NCBI RefSeq assembly: GCF_026340565.1
Contig: NZ_JAPEPB010000001.1
Location: forward strand, 3,882,501 to 3,946,500
Length of the DNA: 64,000 nt
Direction: 5' to 3'
Origin: Kitasatospora sp. NBC_01287
GTDB lineage: Bacteria; Actinomycetota; Actinomycetes; Streptomycetales; Streptomycetaceae
Shown here: positions 47,439 through 56,779 of the stretch, in pieces
Position numbering within the stretch: position 1 is the stretch's first letter
How the letters are laid out: every line of letters begins with the position of its first letter
Notes under the pieces: model-generated
The model's database searches: none
What the model was told of the DNA's origin: nothing
What the model saw: only the letters and a program-made list of their open reading frames with translations
Made by a program: the position numbers and the translations under genes

Positions 47439-48443
47439 TCACGGCGCCGGCACCGCGCGGGCGAACCCGCCGTCCACCATCAGCTCGGCCACCGTCTCCA
47501 GCTCGGGCGGGCTGCCGGCCAGCCGGAGCAGGAAGTCGTCGAACGTGTCGCCGCAGCGCAGCAGCAGCCGCCGCACCCGCTCGGCCGGCTCCTCCGCCGC
47601 GCCGGTGTCCCGGGCGTCGTCGTAGAGGCAGAACCAGACCGAGCCCAGCTCGTCGCCGCGCACCTTGAGCGCGAGGATGCCGCCCTGGGCGTAGGCGATG
47701 CCCAGGTAGTCCTTGGTCAGATGGTCACGCAGGCACTTGTTGGCATAGACCAGGTCATCGATCCCGTACTCCTCGCCGAGGGTCAGGAACGGCTGGTCGA
47801 GCAGCAGCCCGAGCTCGGTGTCCAGGGCCACACCCACCGGGGCGCGCCCGCCGGCCAGCTTGAGGAAGCTCCGGTACGGGCCGGGCAGCCGGTAGCCGAG
47901 CTTCTCCTCGGCGGCCTGCAGCAGGTCCTCGCTGACGCTCAGCGGCGTGTCGCCGTCCTTGGCGAGCGAGAGGTGCACGGCCTTGCTCTCCTGCAGCGGC
48001 CGGGTGCCGCGCCGGGAGTGGTCGGCGGGCGAGGTGGCCAGTCCGCCGTGGTGCCGCAGCAGCGCCTTGACCTCGACCGGCACCAGTTCCATCCGCCGCC
48101 AGCCGGGCGCCGCGCGGCCGACCGCGTGGTGCCAGGTCCAGCCCACCGGGGTCGCCACGGCGGCCTCCTGGTCGGCCCACAGCTCATGGCCCTGGCTGAA
48201 GAGCGCGGCGTTGGCCGAGACGTAGTCGGTCAGCCGCAGCTCGTCCACACCGAAACCCTCGGGCGGGTCGGCCACCTCGGCCGCGGCCTTGGCGTACGGA
48301 CCGAAGTCCGGGTAGCCCTGGGCGTCCACCCGCACCCCCTCGGGGTACTTGGCGGCGCGCACCGGGTCGGGAAAGTGGACCACCTGACCCGCGTAGGCCG
48401 CGTTGGGCGCGGCGGCGGCGGCGCCGGGCCGACCTGTCGTCAT
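47439..48443 (-). CDS. WHH/HNH nuclease - SUKH (SMI1/KNR4) fusion protein
   Basis: 334 aa from ATG 48443. The N-terminal half contains the toxin-type HNH motif WHHAVGRAAPGWRRMELVPV (W104, H105, H106) with a later HHGG, the WHH/LHH pattern of polymorphic-toxin nucleases. The C-terminal half (about 165-320) is a SUKH domain (LLQAAEEKLGYRLPGPYRSF, GIDDLVYANKCLRDHL). A nuclease-like domain and a domain family normally used as antidote are in one chain. No export signal. Divergent from the YwqJ-like gene with 255 bp between starts. Confidence 0.82.
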   Translation of the reverse strand: MTTGRPGAAAAAPNAAYAGQVVHFPDPVRAAKYPEGVRVDAQGYPDFGPYAKAAAEVADPPEGFGVDELRLTDYVSANAALFSQGHELWADQEAAVATPVGWTWHHAVGRAAPGWRRMELVPVEVKALLRHHGGLATSPADHSRRGTRPLQESKAVHLSLAKDGDTPLSVSEDLLQAAEEKLGYRLPGPYRSFLKLAGGRAPVGVALDTELGLLLDQPFLTLGEEYGIDDLVYANKCLRDHLTKDYLGIAYAQGGILALKVRGDELGSVWFCLYDDARDTGAAEEPAERVRRLLLRCGDTFDDFLLRLAGSPPELETVAELMVDGGFARAVPAP

Positions 48444-48698
48444 CTGGGTGCCCCCTGCTGAAGCCGATGTAGCTAGCCACCAGGGTATGGGGTCGGGCCT
48501 TCGGGTGGTCCCCCTGGCCCGGCCCCCCGGGACGAACCGGAGCCGCCACCCTGATTTGTGAATGATCCGTGTGCCCGACGGCCCGTCAGGACACCTGCCG
48601 TACCCCCGGGTGATCCACTGTCCGAGACGTTTGGCAGGCTGGCCCCGAGCGCGCCCCGACCCATCGGAGCGCGCCCGACCGGACGGAGAGGAGCAGCC

Positions 48699-49160
48699 GT
48701 GGGTGACAGCGCACCGGCCGCGCCGCTGCTGCGCCACGACCGGGACAGCCTGCTGCCCGCCGTCGCCGCCGCCCTCTCGCTGCGCGGCGGCGAGGTGCAC
48801 ACCCTGGCCGGGCGCAAGGCCGACCAGGCGCCCGAGCTGCACCCACTGGTCGGCGAGTTCCTGACCCGGCTGCCGGTGGAGCACCGGGAGCGGTTCACCG
48901 GTCGCTGCCCGGAGGCCGTGCTGCTCTCCAAGTACCTCAGCACGGTGGACGGCGGCCGCTCCAAGCGCGCCGCCAAGAAGCCGCTGAGCCTGCACGACGC
49001 CCGCAAGGCGCTCAAGGGCGCCAAACTGACCACGGTGCGGATCCGCGAGCAGGACGACCCGGCCCACGGCACCCACGCCCCGCCGTGCCGCTCCTGCGCA
49101 CCGCTGCTGGAGCACTTCACCGTGCAGAGCGTCGCGATCGGACCCCGAGCCGAGGCCTGA
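48699..49160 (+). CDS. YwqJ-like deaminase-fold protein (153 aa)
   Basis: Start GTG 48699 with GAGAGGAG upstream. The zinc/catalytic pattern is complete: GRCPEAVLLS gives C70-x-E72 and PPCRSCAPLL gives C130 and C133, the Cys-x-Glu and PCxxC arrangement of YwqJ-type nucleic-acid deaminases. The protein is just this domain, without leader or delivery module, so it resembles a free-standing toxin core or a co-opted enzyme. The next gene (SUKH-3) is 40 bp downstream and probably its antidote. Confidence 0.85.
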   Translation: MGDSAPAAPLLRHDRDSLLPAVAAALSLRGGEVHTLAGRKADQAPELHPLVGEFLTRLPVEHRERFTGRCPEAVLLSKYLSTVDGGRSKRAAKKPLSLHDARKALKGAKLTTVRIREQDDPAHGTHAPPCRSCAPLLEHFTVQSVAIGPRAEA

Positions 49161-49200
49161 CCCGGCCTCAGGTCCCTGTCCCCCGAGCCCGGAGCACCCC

Positions 49201-49737
49201 CTGAATCCGCTCAGCCCGCCGGCCCCAGGCCCGGTCCGCACGCAGCCCCGCTTCCCCGCCGACGTCGCCGCCGCCCTCAAGCAGGCCGGCTGGCACCCGG
49301 GCCGCTGGGAGCTCCCGCGCGCCGAGGGGTGGGCCGACGAGCTGCTCGCCCGGCACGACCGGCACGATCTGGACACGGTCCCGCACGCGGTCTTCCCGGC
49401 CGCGATCGAGGCCTGGGCCGAGTTCGGCGGCCTCTCCTTCGACCTGTCCGGCGCCGGCCGCGAGGTGGCCCGCACTCCTTTCCTGCTCGACCCGCTCTGC
49501 GGCCTGCACCTGTCGCGCACCCTGGCCGACCTGTCGCGCGCGCTCGGCAGCCGGGTGGCCCCGCTGGGCGAGGAGCGCTACGGCCAGGCGCTGCTGGCGA
49601 TCGACGAGGAGGGCCGGGTCTACAGCCTGGACCACACCGGCGAGTGGTACCTGGGTCCCGACCTGGACCACGCGGTCGCCACCCTGGTCCTGGGCACCCG
49701 CCCGGAGCGCCTGCGCACCGCCGCCGACCCCGGCTGA
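49201..49737 (+). CDS. SUKH-3 family immunity-like protein, CTG start inferred
   Basis: About 178 aa. Conserved SUKH-3 features: RFPADVAAALKQAGWHPGRW, AIEAWAEFGGLSFD, RTPFLLDPLCGL, GQALLAIDEEGRVYSLDHTG then EWYLG. No ATG, GTG or TTG in frame precedes position 49465, which would remove half of the domain. A CTG at 49201 with GGAG 6 bp upstream is the best start. Located directly after the YwqJ-like deaminase gene, as expected of a toxin-immunity pair. Confidence 0.75.
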   Translation: MNPLSPPAPGPVRTQPRFPADVAAALKQAGWHPGRWELPRAEGWADELLARHDRHDLDTVPHAVFPAAIEAWAEFGGLSFDLSGAGREVARTPFLLDPLCGLHLSRTLADLSRALGSRVAPLGEERYGQALLAIDEEGRVYSLDHTGEWYLGPDLDHAVATLVLGTRPERLRTAADPG

Positions 49738-49803
49738 CCCCGCCACCACGCCGAGCCACACCACACCACACCGACGACGCCACGCCTCGTCCCGCCCGAG
49801 GCG

Positions 49804-51075
49804 TCAGTGCAGCGGATCCGCCCGCTCGGCCAACCGGGAGGGCAGCAGCGCCTCGACCCGGAAGCCGCCGTCCCGCTCCGGCCCGGCCCGGAAGTTGCCG
49901 CCCAGCGCCCGGACCCGCTCCTCCATGCCGACCAGCCCGTTGCCGCCGCTGGGCAGTTTGACCTGCTCGCCACCGACCGGGCTCTCGTTCACCACCGCGA
50001 CCCGCACCCCGTTGGGCACGTAGGCCACCAGCACCGAGACCCGCGCGCCGCCGGCGTGCTTGTGCGCGTTGGTCAACCCCTCCTGGACCACCCGGTAGGC
50101 GGTCTGCTCGGCCTCGCCCCGGTAGGGCAGCCGGGCACCGCTGACGGTCAGGGTCACCTGCATCCCGGCCGCCGTGGACTGGCCGACCAGCCGCTCCAGA
50201 TCGGTCAGCCCGCAGACGCTCTCGGCCGCCGGCTCCTCGTTCATCCGCAGCACACCGAGGATCTCGCGCAGCTCGTCCAGCGCCTGCCGCCCGGTGTCGG
50301 CCATCAGCTTGGCGCTCTGCGCCGCCTTGACCGGGTCGCGGGCCACGATCCGCTCCAGCGCCCCCGCGTGCACCACCATCAGGCTGACCCGGTGCGCGAC
50401 CACGTCGTGCATCTCCCGGGCGATCCGGGTGCGCTCCTCCAGCCGGGCCCGGCTGGCCCGCTCCCTGGCCCGCTCGGCCAGCAGGTCCAGCTCGGCCTCC
50501 AGGCCGTGCGCCCGGTCCTTGAGCGACTCGACCAGCCGCCGCTTGGCACCGATGTAGAGGCCGGTGACCACCGGCGGCACGGTCAGCCCGACCGCGACCA
50601 GCACCGAGAGCAGCACGAAGACCCAGGTGGCCGGCAACTGCTCGCCGGGCTGCGGCTTGGTGGTGAGCAGCGAGAAGAGCACCATCCCCAGCGTCTCCAC
50701 GAAGACCACCGCGGAGAGCGCCACCACCCGCCGCCGCCCCTGCGGCCAGGCCCAGGTCGCGGTGAGGGTGTAGAGCGCCACCACCAGCAGCACGATCCCG
50801 AACAGACCGGGGACCAGGATCATCGAGACCAGCACCGGCAGCGCCGGCCAGCGGCGGCGCAGCAGCAGGGTGGCCCCGCTCAGCGCGCCGATGACGGCGG
50901 CCGCCACGGTCGCCGCGGTGCCCAGGTGCAACCGGTCACCGGCCAGGCTGTAGCCGCCGGCCGCGCACTCCAACGCGGCCAGCGCGGCCAGCAACGCGTC
51001 CAGGAGCGCGCTGCGCCGCCGCTCCCACCACCACCAGCCGCGGTCGTACGCGCCCTCCCCAGGCGACAAGCTCAT
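49804..51075 (-). CDS. Sensor histidine kinase (HisKA_3, NarL type), orphan
   Basis: 423 aa. Five or six membrane helices in the first 180 residues, a cytoplasmic coiled coil, then the HisKA_3 dimerisation helix with the phosphorylated histidine in EMHDVVAHRVSLMVVHAG (about 225) and an HATPase_c domain (EGLTNAHKHAGG, GNGLVGMEERVRALGG). No response-regulator gene is adjacent; the LuxR-type regulator at 62.2 kb is a possible but unproven partner. Start ATG 51075, divergent from ppc. Confidence 0.9.
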   Translation of the reverse strand: MSLSPGEGAYDRGWWWWERRRSALLDALLAALAALECAAGGYSLAGDRLHLGTAATVAAAVIGALSGATLLLRRRWPALPVLVSMILVPGLFGIVLLVVALYTLTATWAWPQGRRRVVALSAVVFVETLGMVLFSLLTTKPQPGEQLPATWVFVLLSVLVAVGLTVPPVVTGLYIGAKRRLVESLKDRAHGLEAELDLLAERARERASRARLEERTRIAREMHDVVAHRVSLMVVHAGALERIVARDPVKAAQSAKLMADTGRQALDELREILGVLRMNEEPAAESVCGLTDLERLVGQSTAAGMQVTLTVSGARLPYRGEAEQTAYRVVQEGLTNAHKHAGGARVSVLVAYVPNGVRVAVVNESPVGGEQVKLPSGGNGLVGMEERVRALGGNFRAGPERDGGFRVEALLPSRLAERADPLH

Positions 51076-51396
51076 GGGCGACAGCCTAAGCGAGGCGCAC
51101 CCGGCTGCCCCACCGACTTCTCATCCGGGTTTCAGCGCGATCTCATCCACCGGTCCTCGCCACCGAGGCCGGCCACCAGGGCCGGTCTCCCGCCGGTCTC
51201 CCGCCGGTCTCCCGCCGACCGGTCGCCTACCGGTCGCCCGGTCCGGGCCACCTGATCAGCGCGGCAACCGCCGCGGCCGCGCCGCGCTGTCCGGCATGCG
51301 ACCGGCTCAACCGAGGGGCAAGGGGTGCCACCTATGCTGGTCCGGTCGGACAGCGCGGTCCGCCGTCGCCCACCCCACCACCCCAGGGAGCCAGCC

Positions 51397-54282
51397 GTGA
51401 CCGCTCCGGTCCCCACCTCGGCCGACCACCCGAGTGCTGACCCGTCGAGCCCGCTGACCACCGATGACGCGGCCACCGGTGCCGCGGCCGTCGAGCGGGC
51501 GGCCGCCGACCTGCCGCCCCTCGACCCGGCGGCCGACAACGCCGCCCTGCGCGCCGACATCCGCCGCCTCGGCGACCTGCTCGGTGAGACCCTGGTGCGC
51601 CAGGAGGGCGCGGAGGTGCTCGGCCTGGTCGAGCAGGTCCGGCTGCTGAGCCGCACCGACGGCGAGGCCACCGCGGAACTGCTCGCCAACATCGACCTGG
51701 AGACCGCGGCCAAGCTGGTTCGGGCCTTCTCCACCTACTTCCACCTGGCCAACGTCACCGAGCAGGTGCACCGCGGCCGCGAGTTCGCCGCCCGCCGGGC
51801 CCGCGAGGGCTCGCTGCTGGCGCAGACCGCCGACCAGTTGGCCGACGCCGACCCCAAGCACCTGGCCGACACGCTGGCCAACCTGGCGGTCCGCCCGGTC
51901 TTCACCGCGCACCCCACCGAGGCGGCCCGCCGCAGCGTGCTGAACAAGCTGCGCCGGATCGGCGAGCTGCTGGAGCGCGTCCACCGCGAGCACGTGGCCT
52001 CGGGCCTGTCGACCAGCGACCCGGTGCGCCACTCCTCCGCCAAGCGCTCGGCCGACCGCCGGCTCGCCGAGGTGATCGACCTGCTCTGGCAGACCGACGA
52101 GCTGCGGATCGCCCGTCCCGAGCCCACCGACGAGGCCCGCAACGCCGTCTACTACCTGGACGAGCTCTACCGCGAGGCCGTCCCCGAGGTGCTGGAGGAG
52201 CTGCACGAGGAGCTGGCCCGGGTCGGCGCCGTGCTGCCCGAAGGGGTGCGCCCGCTGACCTTCGGCACCTGGATCGGCGGCGACCGGGACGGCAACCCCA
52301 ACGTCACCCCGCAGGTCACCTGGGACGTGCTCAACCTGCAGCACGAGTACGGCATCAAGGACGCCCTGGACACCGTCGACGACCTGCGCAACTCGCTCTC
52401 CACCTCGGTCCGCCTGGCCGGTGCCTCGGAGGAGCTGCTGGCCTCGCTGGAGGCCGACCTCAAGGTGCTGCCCGAACTGAGCCCGCGGTACAAGCGGATG
52501 AACGCCGAGGAGCCCTACCGGCTCAAGGCCACCTGCGTGCGGCTCAAGCTGGAGAACACCCGCGAGCGGCTGGCCGCCGGCACCCCGCACGTGGACGGCC
52601 GGGACTACCTGGGCACCCGCGAACTGGTCGCCGACCTCAAGCTGATCCAGGAGTCGCTGCGCTCGCACCGCGGCGAGCTGATCGCCGACGGCCGCCTGGC
52701 CCGCGCGATCCGCACCGTCGAGGCCTTCGGCCTGCAGCTGGCCACCATGGACGTGCGCGAGCACGCCGAGGCCCACCACCACGCGCTCGGCCAGCTCTTC
52801 GACCGGCTGGGCGAGGAGGCCTGGCGGTACAACGACATGCCGCGCGAGTACCGCCAGAAGCTGCTCGCCAAGGAGCTGCGCTCGCGCCGCCCGCTGGCCC
52901 CCACCCCGGCGCCGCTGGACGCCGCGGGCATCAAGACGCTGGGCGTCTTCACCACCATCCGCGAGGGCTTCGAGCGGTTCGGCGACGAGATCGTCGAGAG
53001 CTACATCATCTCGATGTGCCAGGGCGCCGACGACGTCTTCGCCGCCGCGGTGCTGGCCCGCGAGGCCGGCCTGATCGACCTGCACGCGGGCGTCGCCCGG
53101 ATCGGCATCGTGCCGCTGCTGGAGACCACCGACGAGCTGCAGCAGGCCGACCGGATCCTGGAGGAGATGCTCTCCGACCCCTCCTACCGCCTGCTGGTCT
53201 CGCTGCGCGGGGACATCCAGGAGGTCATGCTCGGCTACTCCGACTCCTCCAAGTTCGGCGGCATCACCACCTCGCAGTGGGAGATCCACCGGGCGCAGCG
53301 CCGGCTGCGCGACGTGGCCCACCGCTACGGCATCCGGCTGCGGCTCTTCCACGGCCGCGGCGGCACCGTGGGCCGCGGCGGCGGCCCCTCGCACGAGGCG
53401 ATCCTCGCCCAGCCCTGGGGCACCCTGGAGGGCGAGATCAAGGTGACCGAGCAGGGCGAGGTGATCTCCGACAAGTACCTGCTGCCCTCACTGGCCCGGG
53501 AGAACCTGGAGCTCACCCTCTCCGCCACGCTGGCCGCCTCCGCGATGCACACCTCACCGCGCCAGGCGCCCGAGGAGCTGGCCCGCTGGGACGCCGCGAT
53601 GGACAGCGTCTCCGAGGCCGCGCACAACACCTACCGGGCCCTGGTCGAGCAGGAGGACCTGCCGAAGTACTTCTTCGCCGCCACCCCGGTCGACCAGCTC
53701 GCCTCGCTGCACCTGGGCTCCCGCCCCTCCCGCCGCCCCGACTCGGGCGCCGGCCTGGACGGCCTGCGGGCCATCCCGTGGGTCTTCGGCTGGACCCAGT
53801 CCCGCCAGATCGTCCCGGGCTGGTACGGGGTCGGCTCCGGCCTGGCCGCCGCACGGGCCGCGGGCCTGGGCGACGTGCTGCCGGAGATGTACGGCAAGTG
53901 GCACTTCTTCCGCAACTTCCTCTCCAACGTCGCGATGACGCTGGCCAAGACGGACCTGCGGATCGCCCGCCACTACGTGGAGCAGCTGGTCCCCGGCGAG
54001 CTGCAGTACATCTTCGACCAGATCACCGCCGAGCACGACCTGACCCTGCGCGAGGTGCTGCGGCTGACCGGCGAGGGCGAACTGCTGGAGCACAACCCGG
54101 TGCTCAAGCAGACCTTCACGGTCCGCGACGCCTACCTGGACCCGATCTCCTACCTGCAGGTGGCGCTGCTGCGCCGGCAGCGCGAGGAGGTCGCCGCCGG
54201 CCGGCCCGAGGACCCGCTGCGGGCCCGCGCACTGCTGCTGACGGTCAACGGCATCGCCGCGGGCCTGCGCAACACCGGCTGA
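51397..54282 (+). CDS. ppc: Phosphoenolpyruvate carboxylase
   Basis: 961-aa anaplerotic enzyme making oxaloacetate from PEP and bicarbonate. Start GTG 51397 (AGGGAG upstream); the first 45 residues are a non-conserved Pro/Ser/Asp extension. Catalytic motifs: [13 protein letters not shown] with the essential histidine, [50 protein letters not shown], and the C-terminal NTG. Divergent from the histidine kinase. Followed by a strong hairpin. Confidence 0.95.
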   Translation: MTAPVPTSADHPSADPSSPLTTDDAATGAAAVERAAADLPPLDPAADNAALRADIRRLGDLLGETLVRQEGAEVLGLVEQVRLLSRTDGEATAELLANIDLETAAKLVRAFSTYFHLANVTEQVHRGREFAARRAREGSLLAQTADQLADADPKHLADTLANLAVRPVFTAHPTEAARRSVLNKLRRIGELLERVHREHVASGLSTSDPVRHSSAKRSADRRLAEVIDLLWQTDELRIARPEPTDEARNAVYYLDELYREAVPEVLEELHEELARVGAVLPEGVRPLTFGTWIGGDRDGNPNVTPQVTWDVLNLQHEYGIKDALDTVDDLRNSLSTSVRLAGASEELLASLEADLKVLPELSPRYKRMNAEEPYRLKATCVRLKLENTRERLAAGTPHVDGRDYLGTRELVADLKLIQESLRSHRGELIADGRLARAIRTVEAFGLQLATMDVREHAEAHHHALGQLFDRLGEEAWRYNDMPREYRQKLLAKELRSRRPLAPTPAPLDAAGIKTLGVFTTIREGFERFGDEIVESYIISMCQGADDVFAAAVLAREAGLIDLHAGVARIGIVPLLETTDELQQADRILEEMLSDPSYRLLVSLRGDIQEVMLGYSDSSKFGGITTSQWEIHRAQRRLRDVAHRYGIRLRLFHGRGGTVGRGGGPSHEAILAQPWGTLEGEIKVTEQGEVISDKYLLPSLARENLELTLSATLAASAMHTSPRQAPEELARWDAAMDSVSEAAHNTYRALVEQEDLPKYFFAATPVDQLASLHLGSRPSRRPDSGAGLDGLRAIPWVFGWTQSRQIVPGWYGVGSGLAAARAAGLGDVLPEMYGKWHFFRNFLSNVAMTLAKTDLRIARHYVEQLVPGELQYIFDQITAEHDLTLREVLRLTGEGELLEHNPVLKQTFTVRDAYLDPISYLQVALLRRQREEVAAGRPEDPLRARALLLTVNGIAAGLRNTG

Positions 54283-54302
54283 CGCCGCGTCGCACGACCC
54301 GG

Positions 54303-54350
54303 ACGCCCGAGGGGCCCGCTCGCCTGGTTGCGAGCGGGCCCCTCGGGCGT
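54303..54350. terminator. Strong hairpin terminator after ppc
   Basis: Perfect 21-bp inverted repeat (54303-54323 and 54330-54350) with a 6-nt loop, CTGGTT. Lies between convergent ppc and the surface protein gene, so can act in both directions. No U-tract, as often in streptomycetes. Confidence 0.85.
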
Positions 54351-54386
54351 CCTGCCGGTGCTGTGCGCCGCCGTGCTGCCGGTGCC

Positions 54387-55118
54387 TCAGGCGCGCTTCT
54401 CGCCGCGGCGGCGCTTGAGCCAGAGCGCCCCGCCGCCGGCCGCGACCGCCACGCCGCCGGCCACCGCCGGGATCCCGGCGTTGCTGCCGAGAGTTGAGAT
54501 GAAGGCGCCGGAGAACGCCTGCGGCGCGGGCGCCTGGGTCGGGCTGGGCGAGGCGGTCGGCGGCTGCGCGTCGACCAGCTGGGCGTCCAGCGCGGTCGGC
54601 GCGGGGGCCGGCCTGGCCTGGTGGACCCGGGCGCTGCCGCGCGACCCGCTGTACGAGGAGGCGCTGGTGCGGGTGACCGTCGGGCTGGGGGACGGCGTCG
54701 GTGTCGGACAGCCGCTGGGCAGCTCGGTGGCCGTGGGCGAGGGGCGCGTGCCGGGCGAGGAGGCGGCACTCGCACCGGCACTCGCACCGGAGCTCGCACT
54801 GGCACTGGCGCTGCCACCGGCACTCGGCAGCGGCGGGCAGCTGGGGTCCGGGCTCGGGCTCGCGCTGGGCGAGGGGCTCGTGCTGCCGGCCGCGAGCGTG
54901 GCGGTCGGCGTGGGAGCGGCGGCGGTGGGCTCCGGTGCGGAAGCGGAGCTGCTCGGCACCGGCGTCGGCGAGGGGGCCGCGCTCGCCGAGGGGGCGGGCG
55001 AGCCACTGGGCTCGGCGGCCCGGACCGAGGTGGCGCCGCCCAGCAGCGCAACGGCCGAAAGAATCCACGCACCGGCCACTCGTGCCGTGCCCAAGCCCGC
55101 GCCCACCAGCGCCCCCAT
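54387..55118 (-). CDS. Ser/Pro/Ala-rich surface protein with C-terminal membrane anchor
   Basis: 243 aa from ATG 55118. Signal peptide (AWILSAVALLGGATSVRAAE), then about 170 residues of low-complexity PSPSAS repeats typical of cell-wall spacers, and a C-terminal hydrophobic segment followed by a basic tail (GGALWLKRRRGEKRA), without a clear LPxTG. It is probably anchored in the membrane and spans the wall. No domain is recognisable, so the exact boundaries are less certain. Confidence 0.65.
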   Translation of the reverse strand: MGALVGAGLGTARVAGAWILSAVALLGGATSVRAAEPSGSPAPSASAAPSPTPVPSSSASAPEPTAAAPTPTATLAAGSTSPSPSASPSPDPSCPPLPSAGGSASASASSGASAGASAASSPGTRPSPTATELPSGCPTPTPSPSPTVTRTSASSYSGSRGSARVHQARPAPAPTALDAQLVDAQPPTASPSPTQAPAPQAFSGAFISTLGSNAGIPAVAGGVAVAAGGGALWLKRRRGEKRA

Positions 55119-55244
55119 CTTCCCGAGTCCGGGTGAACCGTACCCGATCCGCCACCGGCCACCGGGCCCGGATCGGGTGCTGCGGGGAAGAGTTGTACGA
55201 CTGTTGCCCTGCCCGTCACGCGTCGGGCCGGGCTTGACGGCAGC

Positions 55245-55823
55245 TCAGGTGTTGTAGGTGCCCTGAGCCCGCTCCAGACCCTCCGTCAGCAGCGCTTCGA
55301 CCGCGTCGGCAGAGCGGTCCACGAACCAGTCCAGCTCCTTGCGCTCGCTGGACGAGAAGTCCTTGAGCACGAAGTCGGCGACCTCCATCCGGCCCGGCGG
55401 GCGGCCGATCCCGCAGCGCACCCGGTGGTAGTCGGGGCCGAGCGACTTGGTGATCGACTTGAGCCCGTTGTGGCCGTTGTCGCCGCCGCCGAGCTTGAGC
55501 CGCAGCGTCGCGTAGTCGATGTCCAGCTCGTCGTGGACCGCCACCAGGGCGCCGGTGGGGGCCTTGTAGAAGTCGCGCAGCGCGGTGACCGGGCCGCCGG
55601 AGAGGTTCATGAAGGTCATCGGCTTGGCCAGCACCACCCGCTGCCCGGCGAGCCGCCCCTCTGCCACCTGGGCCCTGCTCTTGTGCGCCTTGAACTTCGC
55701 GCCGATCCGCTGGGCCAGCAGGTCGACCACCATGAACCCGATGTTGTGCCGGTTGCGGGCGTAGCCCTCCCCCGGATTGCCCAGGCCCGCGACCAGCCAG
55801 GGGCCGGTGTACTCATCACTCAT
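55245..55823 (-). CDS. pth: Peptidyl-tRNA hydrolase
   Basis: Releases peptides from stalled peptidyl-tRNA. 192 aa from ATG 55823 with GGAGGAG upstream. Family motifs: [20 protein letters not shown] with catalytic [27 protein letters not shown] with catalytic D, and [12 protein letters not shown]. Follows rplY by about 115 bp on the same strand, the usual actinobacterial order. Confidence 0.95.
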   Translation of the reverse strand: MSDEYTGPWLVAGLGNPGEGYARNRHNIGFMVVDLLAQRIGAKFKAHKSRAQVAEGRLAGQRVVLAKPMTFMNLSGGPVTALRDFYKAPTGALVAVHDELDIDYATLRLKLGGGDNGHNGLKSITKSLGPDYHRVRCGIGRPPGRMEVADFVLKDFSSSERKELDWFVDRSADAVEALLTEGLERAQGTYNT

Positions 55824-55937
55824 CTCGCACTCCTCCTCCGGAGTCCTCTGGAGCCTCATCATCGCGCGGACGCGCCGCTGCCCCGGCCCCCACACGGGGA
55901 GCCGGGGCAGCGGCGGAGAAAAGGACGAGCGCGGGGC

Positions 55938-56534
55938 TCAGGCCTCGACGGTCGCCTCGGCGGCCTCGGTCTCGGCCTCCTCCTCGACCGGCGCGGCCTG
56001 GGCGGCGATGACCTGCAGCACGACGGTGTCGGCCTCGACGGCCAGGGTGGTGCCCTTCGGCAGCGCGATGTCGCCGGCGGTGATGGCGGCACCGGCCTCC
56101 AGGCCCTCGACCGAGACGGTGACGGACTCGGGCAGGTGGGTGGCCTCGGCCTCGATCGGCAGCGCGTTCAGCACGTGCTCCAGCAGGTTGCCGCCGGGGG
56201 CGAGCTCGCCCTCGACGAGCACCGGGATCTCGACGTTGACCTTCTCGCCGCGCTTGACCAGCAGCAGGTCGACGTGCTCGATGGTGCGCTTGATGGCCTC
56301 GCGCTGGACGGCCTTCGGCAGCACGAACTCGTCCTTGCCCTCGATCGGGACGACCAGCAGGGCGTTCGGGGTCTTGAGCGCCATCATCAGGTCGTGGCTG
56401 GGCAGGTTCAGGTGGACCGGGGTGTGGCCGTGGCCGTAGACGACACCGGGGACGAAGCCGGCGCGGCGGGCGCGACGGGCGGCACCCTTGCCGAACTCGT
56501 TGCGGGGCTCGGCGGCGAGGCGGATCTCGGACAT
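55938..56534 (-). CDS. rplY: 50S ribosomal protein L25/general stress protein Ctc
   Basis: 198 aa from ATG 56534. L25 domain (EIRLAAEPRNEFGKGAARRA, GVVYGHGHTPVHLNLPSHDL) binding 5S rRNA, followed by the TL5/CTC C-terminal beta domain (VDLLLVKRGEKVNVEIPVLV) and an acidic Glu/Ala tail. Upstream of pth, downstream of prs. Confidence 0.93.
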   Translation of the reverse strand: MSEIRLAAEPRNEFGKGAARRARRAGFVPGVVYGHGHTPVHLNLPSHDLMMALKTPNALLVVPIEGKDEFVLPKAVQREAIKRTIEHVDLLLVKRGEKVNVEIPVLVEGELAPGGNLLEHVLNALPIEAEATHLPESVTVSVEGLEAGAAITAGDIALPKGTTLAVEADTVVLQVIAAQAAPVEEEAETEAAEATVEA

Positions 56535-56779
56535 GCTGCACTCCTGGCGTGAAAGGGGTGCGACAAGCGAAACCGCCGAGACCACACCCTCAAGTACATG
56601 GGGTAGCTCGGCGGAATTGATCCAGCGCGCGTCGATCACGGAGCATGCGCCCCGGGGGCGCGCGACATCCCTCGCCGAGCAGTCTCACGAGTCTAACCGC
56701 AGCACTCGTCAACCGTGAAATCGGCCCCGCCGCTCAGCAGCGACGGGGCCGATCGGACCTGACGGTCACTCAGGCAGGA

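Noticed and set aside
44873..49737. Complete polymorphic toxin secretion locus
   Set aside because: No RHS, PVC, ESX or signal sequences were found near, so a delivered-toxin reading is not supported.
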